Assembly (NCBI GenBank): GCA_964586675.1
Contig: CAZPHQ010000012.1
Coordinates: 21,266-85,265 of the forward strand
Reading direction: 5' to 3'
DNA from: JADLGH01 sp964586675
Lineage (GTDB): Bacteria > Desulfobacterota_D > UBA1144 > Nemesobacterales > UBA2774
DNA: 64,000 nucleotides
Shown here: positions 44,287-53,384 of the stretch, in pieces
Layout of the letters: each line of letters starts with the position of its first letter
How positions within the stretch are numbered: position 1 is the stretch's first letter
Notes under the pieces: generated by a model
Databases searched by the model: none
Told to the model about the DNA's origin: nothing
Seen by the model: only the letters and a program-made list of their open reading frames with translations
Made by a program: the position numbers and the translations under genes

Positions 44287-44844
44287 ATGAGCGAAGAGAC
44301 TCCCTACACCGGCGATAGCATGGATTCCCCGCCCCCTCGCGAAAGCTTCGCGAAGAGCATGGGAACCGACGAGGCCATACTCATCACACTCATCGCTCTT
44401 TCCGCCATAGGCATAGGCGTCACCAACTTCGACGCCGCAAAAAGCTTCTGGTACTGGACGGTCATGGCTCCTGTCTTCGGCCTGGTAAGCCTTTTTATCG
44501 GCTGGTCTAAAGCCAGAAGGAGAGGGGAGGGCGTATCTAGGATCGTCCGTGTTCAGATCCTTCACTGGGCCGGTCTTTTCGCGGCCATAGTGCTTATATA
44601 TATTCTCTACGATCCGGCGCAGAAAATAACAGAGACCCAGCTCGGGATACTCTGCCTCCTCGCCCTCGCGCTTACGACGTTCCTCGCAGGAGTACACCTC
44701 GACTGGCGCTTCATGCTCGTCGGCATAGTGCTCGGGGCGTGCGTTGCCGGCGCGGCTGTCGTAGAGCAGTTCATCTGGATGATCATCATCCCCATAGCCG
44801 TCGCGGTCTTCCTGATAGTTTTCTGGTGGAAGCGTAAAATCTGA
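44287..44844 (+). CDS. Multi-pass membrane protein, unknown
   Basis: About 185 aa from the ATG at 44287 (a GTG nine bases upstream is an alternative). After a polar N-terminus of about 25 residues there are about six hydrophobic segments, including AILITLIALSAIGIGVTNF, FWYWTVMAPVFGLVSLFIGW and IWMIIIPIAVAVFLIVFWW, ending with basic residues. I do not recognise the family. It is monocistronic and convergent with the HxlR gene. Confidence 0.7.
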   Translation: MSEETPYTGDSMDSPPPRESFAKSMGTDEAILITLIALSAIGIGVTNFDAAKSFWYWTVMAPVFGLVSLFIGWSKARRRGEGVSRIVRVQILHWAGLFAAIVLIYILYDPAQKITETQLGILCLLALALTTFLAGVHLDWRFMLVGIVLGACVAGAAVVEQFIWMIIIPIAVAVFLIVFWWKRKI

Positions 44845-44868
44845 GGGCTCCCCTCATCCGCTGCTAGA

Positions 44869-45234
44869 TCATTTCGTTCGCGATTTATCCCCGGAGCTTT
44901 CTCCAGCCGCGTCGAGCTCCACATCGCCGCCGTACTTTTCTCCCCACGCGTGCATTTCGAGAAGGATGTCCCTGAGCGAGACGCCGAGGGGCGAGAGGCT
45001 GTATTCCACGCGCGGCGGTATCTCGCCGTAGTCCTCGCGTACCACAATCCCCTGACTCTCCATCTCGCGGAGCTGCCTGGCAAGGGTGCGGTGCGAGATA
45101 CCCTGGAGCTCCCTCTGGAGCTGGTTAAATCTCTTCTTCCCTTGAAGGAGATAATGGATAATCATCACCTTCCACCTCCCCGCGATCACGTCGAGCGTTG
45201 TCTCGACCGGGCAGAAAACGTGCTTTCTGGCCAT
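44869..45234 (-). CDS. HxlR-family transcriptional regulator
   Basis: A 121-aa winged helix-turn-helix protein. CPVETTLDVIAGRWKVMIIHYLLQGKKRFNQLQ and GISHRTLARQLREMESQGIV are the HxlR core, and YSLSPLGVSL the wing end. Cys8 sits where YodB/HypR regulators have their redox-sensing thiol, so sensing of quinones or electrophiles is possible. It is divergent from a pirin gene (135-bp gap), its most likely target besides itself. Confidence 0.88.
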   Translation of the reverse strand: MARKHVFCPVETTLDVIAGRWKVMIIHYLLQGKKRFNQLQRELQGISHRTLARQLREMESQGIVVREDYGEIPPRVEYSLSPLGVSLRDILLEMHAWGEKYGGDVELDAAGESSGDKSRTK

Positions 45235-45270
45235 GAGCCATTTCTCCCGAGGGCGGTATCCTGAATGCCC

Positions 45271-45291
45271 GTACTTGCAAAAGGTTCGTAC
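45271..45291. promoter_or_regulatory. Possible operator between HxlR and pirin genes
   Basis: GTAC boxes at 45271 and 45288 form a partial inverted repeat (GTACTTGC/GTTCGTAC) midway between the divergent genes. Only the GTAC arms pair well, so this is tentative. Confidence 0.3.
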
Positions 45292-45369
45292 ATGCCTAAA
45301 TTATCACAAAGCCGCCCGAAGTAAAGCGTTAGATGGGCGATTTTTCAAAAAATATTATGGAGGCATGAC

Positions 45370-46227
45370 ATGGCAATGAAAAAAATAGACCGTATTTCCC
45401 ACGATACCGGCCGGCACTGGGTCGGAGACGGCTTTCCGGTGAGCACGATGTTCTCGTATCACACTATGGGCGCGGACATAAGCCCGTTCCTCCTTTTAGA
45501 CTACGCGGGCCCGGCTGAGTTCGGGCCGTCGGACTCGCCGCGAGGCGTCGAGCGCCATCCGCACCGGGGGTTCGAGACCGTGACCATCGTCTACGAGGGC
45601 GAGGTCGAGCACGGGGACAACGCCGGGCACTCGGGCAAAATAGGCCCGGGCGATGTTCAGTGGATGACGGCCGGACGCGGGATACTTCACGTCGAGAAGC
45701 ACGGGCGCGAATTCAGCCGCAGGGGAGGGACGCTCGAGATGATTCAGCTGTGGGTTAACCTGCCCGCCAGGCACAAGATGACCGAGCCCGCCTACCAGGA
45801 GATACTCGACAAAAATATCCCCGTGGCGGCGCTCGATAACGGCGCGGGGGAGGCGCGGGTGATAGCGGGCGAATATAATGGCACGCGCGGCCCCGCCAGG
45901 ACTTTCACGCCTGTGAACGTGTGGGATGTGAAACTCAAGGGCGGCAAGAAAACCGTCCTCGAATTCCCGGACGGTTTCAATGCGTTCATACTCGTACTCA
46001 GGGGCGGCGTTCTCGCGAACGGCGCGGAAGAGATAGACGAGAGGGAGCTCGCGTTCCTGACGAGGGAAGGCGAGACGGTAAGCGTCGAAGCCGCCCGGGA
46101 CTCGAGGCTCCTCATACTGAGCGGGGAGCCCATCGACGAGCCCATAGCCGGGCAGGGCCCCTTCGTCATGAATACGGACGAGGAGATACGGCGCGCGATC
46201 GACGACTACAGATCGGGCAAATTCTGA
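45370..46227 (+). CDS. Pirin family protein
   Basis: A 285-aa bicupin. The metal-binding block HPHRGFETVTIVYEGEVEHGDNAGH, plus MTAGRGILHVEKH, supply the three histidines and one glutamate of the N-terminal cupin; the C-terminal cupin is MNTDEEIRRAIDDY-ended as in bacterial pirins. Some relatives have quercetin dioxygenase activity; others act as redox sensors. GGAGG precedes the ATG. It is divergent from the HxlR regulator, a known pairing type for redox stress. Confidence 0.92.
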   Translation: MAMKKIDRISHDTGRHWVGDGFPVSTMFSYHTMGADISPFLLLDYAGPAEFGPSDSPRGVERHPHRGFETVTIVYEGEVEHGDNAGHSGKIGPGDVQWMTAGRGILHVEKHGREFSRRGGTLEMIQLWVNLPARHKMTEPAYQEILDKNIPVAALDNGAGEARVIAGEYNGTRGPARTFTPVNVWDVKLKGGKKTVLEFPDGFNAFILVLRGGVLANGAEEIDERELAFLTREGETVSVEAARDSRLLILSGEPIDEPIAGQGPFVMNTDEEIRRAIDDYRSGKF

Positions 46228-46270
46228 CGGTGAGAATTTTTCTTTACAGAGTATGTATCGCGTGAATGGT

Positions 46271-46292
46271 GCGGAGAGGTTTTCCTCTCCGC
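46271..46292 (+). terminator. Strong hairpin after the pirin gene
   Basis: GCGGAGAGG (46271-46279), loop TTTT, CCTCTCCGC (46284-46292): a perfect 9-bp stem 44 bases after the pirin stop. There is no T-run after it, so it may stabilise the 3' end and not be a classical terminator. Confidence 0.45.
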
Positions 46293-46395
46293 GTCCGCGT
46301 GCCGGAGCTTTTCCGCGCCCCTCTGGTCCGGCTTTCAGCCCTTGAAACACAGCGCCCCGGTCTCACTGGTCGATACGCGCATTTTTATTTTTGTA

Positions 46396-46424
46396 TTGAT
46401 TTTTACAGTGCATTTCTGTAGTAT
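46396..46424 (+). promoter_or_regulatory. Promoter of the HU gene
   Basis: TTGATT (46396-46401), 17 bases, TAGTAT (46419-46424), preceded by an AT-rich stretch that could act as an UP element. It starts a leader of about 25 nt before the GGAGAGGGAG ribosome binding site. Confidence 0.5.
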
Positions 46425-46456
46425 TCACGCAAATACTCACTTTAAAGGAGAGGGAG

Positions 46457-46750
46457 ATGGCAGAGAAAAAGCCCATGACCAAGTCTCAGTTGGCAAATCA
46501 CATCGCAGAGCTGGCCGGTGTAACCAAGAAGGTTGCCGGTGAAATTCTGGACGAGCTGGCCGCGGTTGCTTATAAGGAAGCCAAGAAGAATAAGCAATTC
46601 ACGATTCCCGGAATAGGCAAGCTCGTTCTCGACAACAGAAAGGCGAGAATCGGCAGAAACCCCGCTACCGGCGAAGAGATAAAGATACCGGCAAAGAAGG
46701 TCGTAAAGTTCAGGGTAGCCAAAGCCTGCAAGGATGCTGTTTTAGGATAG
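46457..46750 (+). CDS. HU-family DNA-binding protein
   Basis: A 97-aa nucleoid protein. MTKSQLANHIAELAGVTKKVAGEILDELAAVAYKEAKKN forms the helical dimer body; FTIPGIGKLVLDNRKARIGRNPATGEEIKI is the beta-arm with the intercalating Pro. The N-terminus is a little longer and more basic than E. coli HU. It differs clearly from the IHF-alpha-like protein at 10.7 kb. It is a free-standing gene with its own promoter and a very strong terminator, as expected of an abundant protein. Confidence 0.92.
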   Translation: MAEKKPMTKSQLANHIAELAGVTKKVAGEILDELAAVAYKEAKKNKQFTIPGIGKLVLDNRKARIGRNPATGEEIKIPAKKVVKFRVAKACKDAVLG

Positions 46751-46810
46751 TAAAAGCCAACTCCAGACTCAGGGCAGTACCAGATTTTATCTCATTCGGA
46801 TACAAGATTG

Positions 46811-46856
46811 ACCTTAAGGGATAACGGCCAGTTATCCCTTAAGGTAGACTTGTTTT
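46811..46856 (+). terminator. HU gene terminator (15-bp perfect stem)
   Basis: ACCTTAAGGGATAAC (46811-46825), loop GGCCA, GTTATCCCTTAAGGT (46831-46845), then AGACTTGTTTT. The stem is perfect over 15 bp. Confidence 0.8.
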
Positions 46857-47033
46857 CGTCGAATTCCTTTCGCCGGAAAATTTCTTATCACCGCTTATCA
46901 AATACTCACAAATATTTTTTTTAAGCTGTATAATTCCTCAGTGGCCCGGTAAATATATAGTTAAATACGCCGGTTAAGCATGTGTAAGCGCCGAGGCAGA
47001 CTCCAGACGCCCGCGCTGAAACGAGGGAACTGA

Positions 47034-47411
47034 ATGGCTAAGGTGCTCCTTATAGAAGACGAAGAATCCCTGCGGAACCTCTACACCCGAATCCTGAGCT
47101 CGAGAAACTACACCGTCGAAACAGCAATCGACGGTGAGGACGCACTCTTGAAACTCCCCGAGTTCAACCCGGACATCATAGTGCTCGACATAGTCATGCC
47201 GAACTATAACGGCATGGAGCTGCTGAGGGTGCTGAAGAACGATGAACGGCACAGAAGGATACCGGTCGTGATGCTGACTGCGCTCTCCGAGATGAAGAAG
47301 ATAACGAAGTGTCTCGAGATGGGTGCCGTCGGCTATATAACGAAGGACAGCTCCGTCGAGGATATAGCCCACAAGCTGAATCTCATACTGGAATCTTTCA
47401 GCGTCAACTAG
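47034..47411 (+). CDS. Stand-alone receiver-domain response regulator
   Basis: A 125-aa CheY-like receiver with no output domain. The acidic pair is in LLIEDEES, the phospho-acceptor is D52 (VLDIVMP), the switch Thr is T82 (MLTAL) and the conserved lysine K104 (YITKD), so it should be phosphorylatable. The partner kinase is not in the window. It is convergent with coaBC and overlaps it by 8 bases. About 280 bp separate it from the HU terminator, with no other visible gene. Confidence 0.9.
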   Translation: MAKVLLIEDEESLRNLYTRILSSRNYTVETAIDGEDALLKLPEFNPDIIVLDIVMPNYNGMELLRVLKNDERHRRIPVVMLTALSEMKKITKCLEMGAVGYITKDSSVEDIAHKLNLILESFSVN

Positions 47412-48606
47412 ATTTTCTGAGACCTGAAATCCTGTCGATGATGATTCCGGCGATCTCGGTCTTGGGCGCGAGCGGAAGCTCTTCCAGTGCTCCGGAGGAG
47501 TGCATCAGGTGTACTTTGTTCGTATCGGCCTCGAACCCCGCGCCCGGCGCGCCGACGTCGTTAGCGACAATCATGTCGGCATTCTTCGCCTTTAGCTTGG
47601 CGGCCGCATTTTTCATGAGGTCTTCCGTTTCGGCGGCGAATCCGACGACGATCTGCTGCTTTTTCTTCTCGCCGATCTCCTTCAGTATGTCCTTCGTCCG
47701 CCTGAGTTTGAGGTTGAGCTCCTCTTCTGTTTTCTTTAGCTTCCCGTCAGCCTTCGATACTGGCGCGTAATCCCCGACCGCAGCCGCCTTGATTATCACC
47801 GTCGACCAGCCAAGGCGCTCCATCACCGCGGCGTACATGTCGTCCGCGCTTTCGGCGCAGACGAATGTTACCCCCTTGGGCGGCGTAAGATTACTCTTCC
47901 CGGAGACGAGCACGACTTCCGCTCCCCTCATTCTCGCCTCATTCGCGAGGGCATATCCCATTTTCCCGCTCGACGGGTTGGATATGAACCTCACCGGGTC
48001 TATATGCTCCCTTGTCGCCCCGGCGGTTACGAGAACTCTTTCGCCGGCCATGTCTTTCGGCGAGAGCGCTAATTCTATCTCGCTCATTATGTCTTCCGTT
48101 TCGGGGAGCCTTCCCTTGCCCTCCCATCCGCAGGCTAAAAAGCCCTCGGACGGCTCGACTATAACCATGCCCCGCTCTCTCAGCTTGTTAAGGTTTTCCT
48201 GAACTACTTCCTTGGCGTACATGTTGACGTTCATGGCCGGGCAGACGACAACTGGCGCGAGGGTAGCGAGGACGACTGTCGACAGGAGCGAGTCGGCTAT
48301 TCCCGAGGCTATCTTTCCTATGAAGCTCGCCGTGGCCGGGGCTATGACGACGAGGTCGGCCTTGTCGGCGAGGCTTATGTGCCCTATCTCGGATTCCCAA
48401 ACAGGGTCGAAGGGCCTCGTCGCGACCCTGTTTCCGGAAAGGGTCTGGAAGGTGAGCGGCGTGACGAACTCCATGGCGTTTTTGGTCATGACGACCTCGA
48501 CCGACGCGCCTTCCCTGACGAGAGCCCGCACTAGCTCGCACGCCTTGTAGGCGGCGATGCCGCCGGTAACCCCGAGGACTATGTTTTTCCCTTTGATCGC
48601 CGACAT
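47404..48606 (-). CDS. coaBC: Bifunctional phosphopantothenoylcysteine decarboxylase/synthetase
   Basis: Two steps of coenzyme A synthesis. Residues about 1-185 are the FMN-dependent CoaC decarboxylase (VLGVTGGIAAYKACELVRAL, the catalytic His in GNRVATRPFDPVWESEIGHISLADKAD, PAMNVNMY); about 186-400 are CoaB (VLVTAGATREHIDPVRFISNPSSGKMG, AAAVGDYAP). The 400-aa length is standard. It is monocistronic. Confidence 0.97.
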   Translation of the reverse strand: MSAIKGKNIVLGVTGGIAAYKACELVRALVREGASVEVVMTKNAMEFVTPLTFQTLSGNRVATRPFDPVWESEIGHISLADKADLVVIAPATASFIGKIASGIADSLLSTVVLATLAPVVVCPAMNVNMYAKEVVQENLNKLRERGMVIVEPSEGFLACGWEGKGRLPETEDIMSEIELALSPKDMAGERVLVTAGATREHIDPVRFISNPSSGKMGYALANEARMRGAEVVLVSGKSNLTPPKGVTFVCAESADDMYAAVMERLGWSTVIIKAAAVGDYAPVSKADGKLKKTEEELNLKLRRTKDILKEIGEKKKQQIVVGFAAETEDLMKNAAAKLKAKNADMIVANDVGAPGAGFEADTNKVHLMHSSGALEELPLAPKTEIAGIIIDRISGLRKSS

Positions 48607-48765
48607 TTATCTACCTCGCAGCGCTGAATGACCGCCGCGCCGAAGCGTCTTCCAGCGCGGTCACCGTAAGTATAAGTAGCATAGCATATTAACACAATTA
48701 GCAGCCCGGCCTTGACTATTCCTTTACCAATGATACATATAAACAGTGTCAAGGGGGTGTGTGAC

Positions 48766-49236
48766 GTGGATAATCATGAAGCCGAAAGGCCGGAATCAAT
48801 CGAGCTTCCCACGCTCGACGGTTTTAAGGACTGCACTTGTTTTAATCTCAGAAAGGGCATGCGCGTCATAACGCAGCTCTTCGACAACGCGATGAGGTCG
48901 ATCAATCTGAGGGGGACTCAGTATACGCTGCTCGTGCTTGTCCTGGCTCTCGGGCCGATAAGCGTCAGCAAGCTCGCCGAAGAAATGGTCACCGACAGAA
49001 CGACGCTTTCCCGGAATCTCGAGCCCATGCGAAGGAGCGGCCTCATTAAAATCGGCCGCGGCGAGGACCGAAGGACGAGGATTGTGAAGATCACCGACTC
49101 CGGCAGGAAGAAGCTCGAAGAGGCCTTTCCCATCTGGAAGAAAACGCAGGATGAGATAAAAACAAAGCTCGGCGCCCAGAGCTGGGGCTCGATGATGACG
49201 AGCCTTTCTGAGCTTGTCAACCGAATACGCTTGTAG
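48766..49236 (+). CDS. MarR-family regulator
   Basis: About 156 aa from a GTG at 48766 preceded by AAGGGGG; the longer frame to a TTG at 48712 is rejected because that TTG looks like the -35 TTGACT. Winged helix-turn-helix: GPISVSKLAEEMVTDRTTLSRNLEPMRRSGLI, wing GRGEDRRTRIVKITDSGRKKLE. Two cysteines (CTCFNLRKG) near the N-terminus define a subgroup often linked to redox or drug sensing. It lies 264 bp before the DHA2 efflux gene, its probable target. Confidence 0.88.
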   Translation: MDNHEAERPESIELPTLDGFKDCTCFNLRKGMRVITQLFDNAMRSINLRGTQYTLLVLVLALGPISVSKLAEEMVTDRTTLSRNLEPMRRSGLIKIGRGEDRRTRIVKITDSGRKKLEEAFPIWKKTQDEIKTKLGAQSWGSMMTSLSELVNRIRL

Positions 49237-49500
49237 CGCACCGGCTTCTCCCGCGATTCGAGTACTGGTTTTCGCCCGGATGAGCGAAGTTTTCCTCCGC
49301 ATTTCTGTAATTTCCTCTCACGCAGGTAAAATAAGATAACTCCGCGCTTCGGGAAAGAAGATAACTCCCCGATTCTCTGCCGACATGGCCGCGTCGTTTC
49401 GCGCGGCGGCGAGAGAGGCCGTCTCAGGATTCACCGGCGGCGAATTCAGGGCCGGGGAATAGAGAAGCTCATTCGTTTCGTAAGGCGAGAATTTAGCTAA

Positions 49501-51072
49501 GTGCCCGATAAACACCGCATAGATAAAACCGTCATGGACAGCGTCGCGGTCGTCCATTCCCTTGCCAGGGGCGAAGGGAAGTGGGTCCTCCTCGTCACCA
49601 TACTCGGCTCGGGCATGGCCTTCATAGACAGCACGGCCATGAACGTCGTCCTTCCCGTGCTTCAGCTGGAGCTGAACGCCACGATCCCGCAGATGCAGTG
49701 GATAGTCGAGGCCTACGCGATATTCATGTCGTCGCTCATGCTTCTCGGCGGCGCGCTCGGCGACAAATTCGGCAGAAAGCGCATGTTCGCACTGGGCGTC
49801 GTGATATTCTCCCTGGCCTCCATATGGTGCGGCGTCGCGCCGAGCACGGGTCACCTCATCGTCGCCCGCGCCTTTCAGGGAGTCGGCGGCGCGCTTCTCG
49901 TTCCGGGAAGCCTCGCTATAGTGAACGTCTCCTTCAGCGAAAAGGAAAGGGGGAGGGCGTTCGGAACCTGGTCCGCGTTCACGGCCATGACGACCGCTCT
50001 CGGTCCGATCCTGGGCGGGTGGCTTGCCGAGAGCGTATCCTGGCGTCTCGTATTCTTTATTAACATACCGCTCGGCATCGTGGTTCTCACCGCGCTCCTG
50101 TTTAAAATCCCGGAAACTAAAAAGGACAACGGCGAGGGCAAGCTCGATCTCGCCGGCTCCCTTTTCGCCACCCTCAGCCTGGGATTTATAGTTTTCGCCC
50201 TCATCGAATCCGGGAATTCCGGCTTCGGCCATCCGAAGGTCATAGTGCCGTTCGTTGGCGGCGGGCTTTCGCTTATCGCTTTTCTAGTCCACGAATCGAG
50301 GACCCCTTCGCCGATGATGCCGCTCAGCCTCTTCCGCTCGAAGACCTTCAGCGGGGCGAACATCGTCTCGGCCCTTTTCTGGGCGGCGTGGGTCGGGGGC
50401 ATATTTTTCGTGCCCTTCAACCTGATACAGGTACAGGGCTATAGCGCCGCCGGCGTCGGCATCGCGTTCATTCCGCTCGTCCTCGCGCTGTTTCTCTTTT
50501 CGAGGTGGGCGGGCGGGCTCGTCGGGAATTACGGGGGCCGCTTCCCGATAATCGTCGGCACGTTCCTCGCGGGGGTCGGCTGCCTCCTCTTTACGCGCCC
50601 GGGCATAGGCGGAAGCTACTGGACGACGTTCTTCCCGGCGATAGTCGTCCTCGGGATCGGGATGGCTGTGACGATATCCCCGCTTACGACGACTGTCATG
50701 AGCTCTGTCCGAATGGAGCATTCCGGCATAGCCTCCGCGATAAACAACACGGTCGGAAGGATAGCGGGACTCCTTTCTATCGCCATTCTCGGCGTCTTCG
50801 CCCTTTCGACTTTCAACGACAACCTCGACGCCAGGCTCGCCGTTATGAACCTCTCGCCCGACACTGTTCACGCGATAGACTCCCAGCGTATAAAGCTCGC
50901 CGCGATAGACATACCGCCGGACCTGCCCGACGAAACAAGGGCCGAGCTCAGGGAGGAGATATCCCAATCCTTCATTGGCACCTTCAGGACCATGATGATT
51001 ATTTCGGCCGCCCTCCTTTTCGCGGGCTCCATAGTATCGTGGCTGACCATCGGAAAGCTGAAGCCCGACTAG
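49501..51072 (+). CDS. DHA2-family (EmrB/QacA-like) MFS drug transporter
   Basis: A 523-aa, 14-helix drug:H+ antiporter. Motif A is LGGALGDKFGRKRMF, motif C GPILGGWLAESVSWRLVFFINIPLG. FIDSTAMNVVLPVLQ and QWIVEAYAIFMSSLM are in the first two helices. The start is a GTG at 49501; an ATG at 49534 lacks a ribosome binding site. No EmrA-like membrane fusion protein is adjacent, so it probably works alone in the inner membrane. Likely controlled by the upstream MarR gene. The 264-bp gap carries two copies of AAGATAACTCC 25 bp apart. Confidence 0.9.
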   Translation: MPDKHRIDKTVMDSVAVVHSLARGEGKWVLLVTILGSGMAFIDSTAMNVVLPVLQLELNATIPQMQWIVEAYAIFMSSLMLLGGALGDKFGRKRMFALGVVIFSLASIWCGVAPSTGHLIVARAFQGVGGALLVPGSLAIVNVSFSEKERGRAFGTWSAFTAMTTALGPILGGWLAESVSWRLVFFINIPLGIVVLTALLFKIPETKKDNGEGKLDLAGSLFATLSLGFIVFALIESGNSGFGHPKVIVPFVGGGLSLIAFLVHESRTPSPMMPLSLFRSKTFSGANIVSALFWAAWVGGIFFVPFNLIQVQGYSAAGVGIAFIPLVLALFLFSRWAGGLVGNYGGRFPIIVGTFLAGVGCLLFTRPGIGGSYWTTFFPAIVVLGIGMAVTISPLTTTVMSSVRMEHSGIASAINNTVGRIAGLLSIAILGVFALSTFNDNLDARLAVMNLSPDTVHAIDSQRIKLAAIDIPPDLPDETRAELREEISQSFIGTFRTMMIISAALLFAGSIVSWLTIGKLKPD

Positions 51073-51257
51073 TCTCTCCCTCCATTATCAGCAATATTTT
51101 TTGAATCCCTGAATCAAACCGTCTACCGAAAGCATATAAATACCTGCGGCCGCTCCGGGCGGGAGCGCCAGCATCCGAAAATTCTTTATTGAAACTAGCC
51201 CCCGGATTCTTAAAATTATTCTGTAGGCGTTACAAAAACCACTTCGAGGAGGCTGTA

Positions 51258-51668
51258 ATGTCTGAGAAAACGAAAAAAACCGAAAACGAGTGGCGCGAGA
51301 AGCTGACCGATGAGCAGTTCTACGTGACCCGGCAGAAGGGCACCGAAAGGCCATTCACCGGCAAGTATTACGACAACAAGGAAGAAGGTAAGTACAAGTG
51401 CGTATGCTGCGGCGAGGAGCTCTTTACCTCGGACGCCAAGTACGACTCGGGCTGCGGCTGGCCGAGCTTCTACGAGCCCGCTGAGGGAGCCAAGATAGAC
51501 GAGGAGCTCGACACCAGCTTCGGCATGACGAGGATAGAGGTTACGTGCAACAAATGCGGCGCTCACCTCGGGCACGTTTTCCCCGACGGCCCCGCTCCCA
51601 CGGGGCTGAGATACTGCATCAACTCCGCCTCGCTCGACTTCGACAAGGACGATCAGGAAAAGAAGTAA
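51258..51668 (+). CDS. msrB: Peptide-methionine (R)-S-oxide reductase
   Basis: Repairs methionine-R-sulfoxide in proteins. 136 aa from the ATG at 51258, which follows GAGGAGG; the frame upstream is non-coding. Zinc cysteines are in CVCCGEELF and CNKCGAHLGHVF, GCGWPSFYEP binds substrate, and the catalytic cysteine is in RYCINSASLDF. MsrA is not adjacent. Fits the oxidative-stress theme with katG/oxyR. Confidence 0.97.
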   Translation: MSEKTKKTENEWREKLTDEQFYVTRQKGTERPFTGKYYDNKEEGKYKCVCCGEELFTSDAKYDSGCGWPSFYEPAEGAKIDEELDTSFGMTRIEVTCNKCGAHLGHVFPDGPAPTGLRYCINSASLDFDKDDQEKK

Positions 51669-51786
51669 CGGCAGGTTTACAAATCGCCGTTTACGGGCGG
51701 CCCCGGGTCTCCGGAGCCGGCCCTCGCCAAGCCCGTATTCAAAATCACCCTGGTGGATAGTATCATTAATCTGTCGGAGGGGTCTT

Positions 51787-52485
51787 ATGCCGGTAAAACA
51801 CGGGGAGCTGCACCGCACCGGGCGCATCGGATGGCTTCGCGCCGCCGTTCTCGGGGCGAACGACGGTATTCTGTCGACGGCCAGCCTCATAGTGGGTGTC
51901 GCCGCTTCGAATACAGCGCGCGAGAACGTTCTGATAGCCGGGCTCGCGGGGCTTCTGGCCGGTACGCTTTCGATGGCCGCGGGAGAGTATGTTTCCGTGA
52001 GCTCCCAGGCCGATACCGAAAACGCTGACCTGGAGCGCGAGCGGAGAGAGCTCGCTTCAGACGTCAAATCGGAGCAGGAAGAGCTCACGTCCATATACGT
52101 CGAGCGCGGCCTCGATCCGGACCTCGCGAGGCAGGTCGCGCTTCATCTCATGGCGAAGGACTCTCTCGCGGCCCACGCGCGTGACGAGCTCGGCATATCG
52201 AACGTCGTCGCCGCCCGGCCGATACAGGCCGCGCTCACCTCGGCGGCGACTTTCGCCGTCGGCGCGGCGCTCCCCCTTTCGACTGTGCTCGTTTCTCCTC
52301 TTCCGCATATTGTGACCGTGGTGTCCGTGACGTCTCTTATCTTTCTCGCGGCTCTCGGGGCGCTGGCCGCCCATACGGGCGGCGCTTCGATGCTCAAAGG
52401 CGCGGCTCGCATCACATTCTGGGGAGCTGTCGCCATGGCGGTGACGGCGGGCGTGGGATCTTTACTCGGTACGTCCGTCGGATAA
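51787..52485 (+). CDS. VIT1/CCC1-family metal transporter
   Basis: A 232-aa membrane protein. The N-terminal WLRAAVLGANDGILSTASLIVGVAAS and LSMAAGEYVSVSSQADTENADLERE are hallmarks of the vacuolar iron transporter family; a charged cytoplasmic loop follows and then three more helices. Relatives move Fe2+ or Mn2+ out of the cytosol. The metal-binding loop here is short. GGAGGGG lies just before the ATG. It is monocistronic. Confidence 0.9.
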   Translation: MPVKHGELHRTGRIGWLRAAVLGANDGILSTASLIVGVAASNTARENVLIAGLAGLLAGTLSMAAGEYVSVSSQADTENADLERERRELASDVKSEQEELTSIYVERGLDPDLARQVALHLMAKDSLAAHARDELGISNVVAARPIQAALTSAATFAVGAALPLSTVLVSPLPHIVTVVSVTSLIFLAALGALAAHTGGASMLKGAARITFWGAVAMAVTAGVGSLLGTSVG

Positions 52486-52505
52486 AGCAGCGGCTGCCTG
52501 CCTGT

Positions 52506-53384
52506 TCACCTCAGCCTGTCGACTGTCACGCACTCCCCGAATCCTCCGCGGCTCACTATAAAATCGACGTCGAGGGGATCGTCCTCGCGCCCTTCGTATG
52601 GCGGGACTCGAATGCAGAAGCAGCCCGCCTCTTCGAACGTGGCGTTCCTGACAAGGTACTCCGTGACGACGGACGCTTCGAGCGCCCCTGCGGCTGTAAG
52701 CTCGTTTCCGGCGCTCGCGTTCACGGAAAAGCCGAGCCCGCTGAAGGACTGGTCGATGCCGTAGAGCCGCTGAAGCACACCGGCGAGCTCAGGGTCCGAC
52801 ATCACGGCCGCCCCGAGTCCGATCGCGTTCTCGATAGTTCCCGTAACATCCCCGCCGGGAATGTCCTCGAACCCGGCCGCAAGGCAGTAAAGCTCGTTTT
52901 CCGGCGAATCGGGATCGGGGGGACATGTGAATTCTCCCCCGAGGTCGGATGCCAGAAGCCCGAACACGCGCGGCCAAGTAGCCAGGCTCGGCTCAACGGC
53001 TACTGGCTCTTCCGGAATGCACCTGAGCGCGACCACGTCAAGCTGCCTCTGGGTGTCGCCGACCAGAATGCCGAAAAAATCCGCCGTTTTGAAAAGGGGC
53101 AGCGGCGGCTCGAAATATGACGTTACGCTCACGAACACACGGAGCGCGTCGGGCCTTCCGAGCGTCGTCGGCACGACATTCGCCGGAAGGAAGATGAGTC
53201 TCAGAAAGTCGTTCGTCTGATTTGCATCGCGTGAGCGCTCGACAACCGCAGCGACGGGCTCCCCGTGATTCTTACCGCCCCCGCCTTCGTCGCACGACGC
53301 CGAGAGCAGTATCAAGAACACGAGTGGTAAAAATAAGGCAATGCACGTAAAACCCTTCACCCCTTTCGTGTTTGGTGCTTCCAT
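52506..53384 (-). CDS. Predicted lipoprotein, unknown
   Basis: 292 aa. An N-terminal hydrophobic signal (ALFLPLVFLILLSAS) is followed by C31 in a lipobox-like LSAS-C, then a Gly-rich linker. The mature part is a globular domain with several cysteines near the end (CFCIRVPP, GECVTVDRL). AGAGGAGG precedes the ATG. No family recognised; expected to be anchored in the outer or inner membrane. It is monocistronic. Confidence 0.7.
   Translation of the reverse strand: MEAPNTKGVKGFTCIALFLPLVFLILLSASCDEGGGGKNHGEPVAAVVERSRDANQTNDFLRLIFLPANVVPTTLGRPDALRVFVSVTSYFEPPLPLFKTADFFGILVGDTQRQLDVVALRCIPEEPVAVEPSLATWPRVFGLLASDLGGEFTCPPDPDSPENELYCLAAGFEDIPGGDVTGTIENAIGLGAAVMSDPELAGVLQRLYGIDQSFSGLGFSVNASAGNELTAAGALEASVVTEYLVRNATFEEAGCFCIRVPPYEGREDDPLDVDFIVSRGGFGECVTVDRLR

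Noticed and set aside
49318..50232. 304-codon minus-strand frame opposite the MFS gene
   Set aside because: Low-complexity charged sequence typical of an antisense shadow; the + frame has clear DHA2 motifs.
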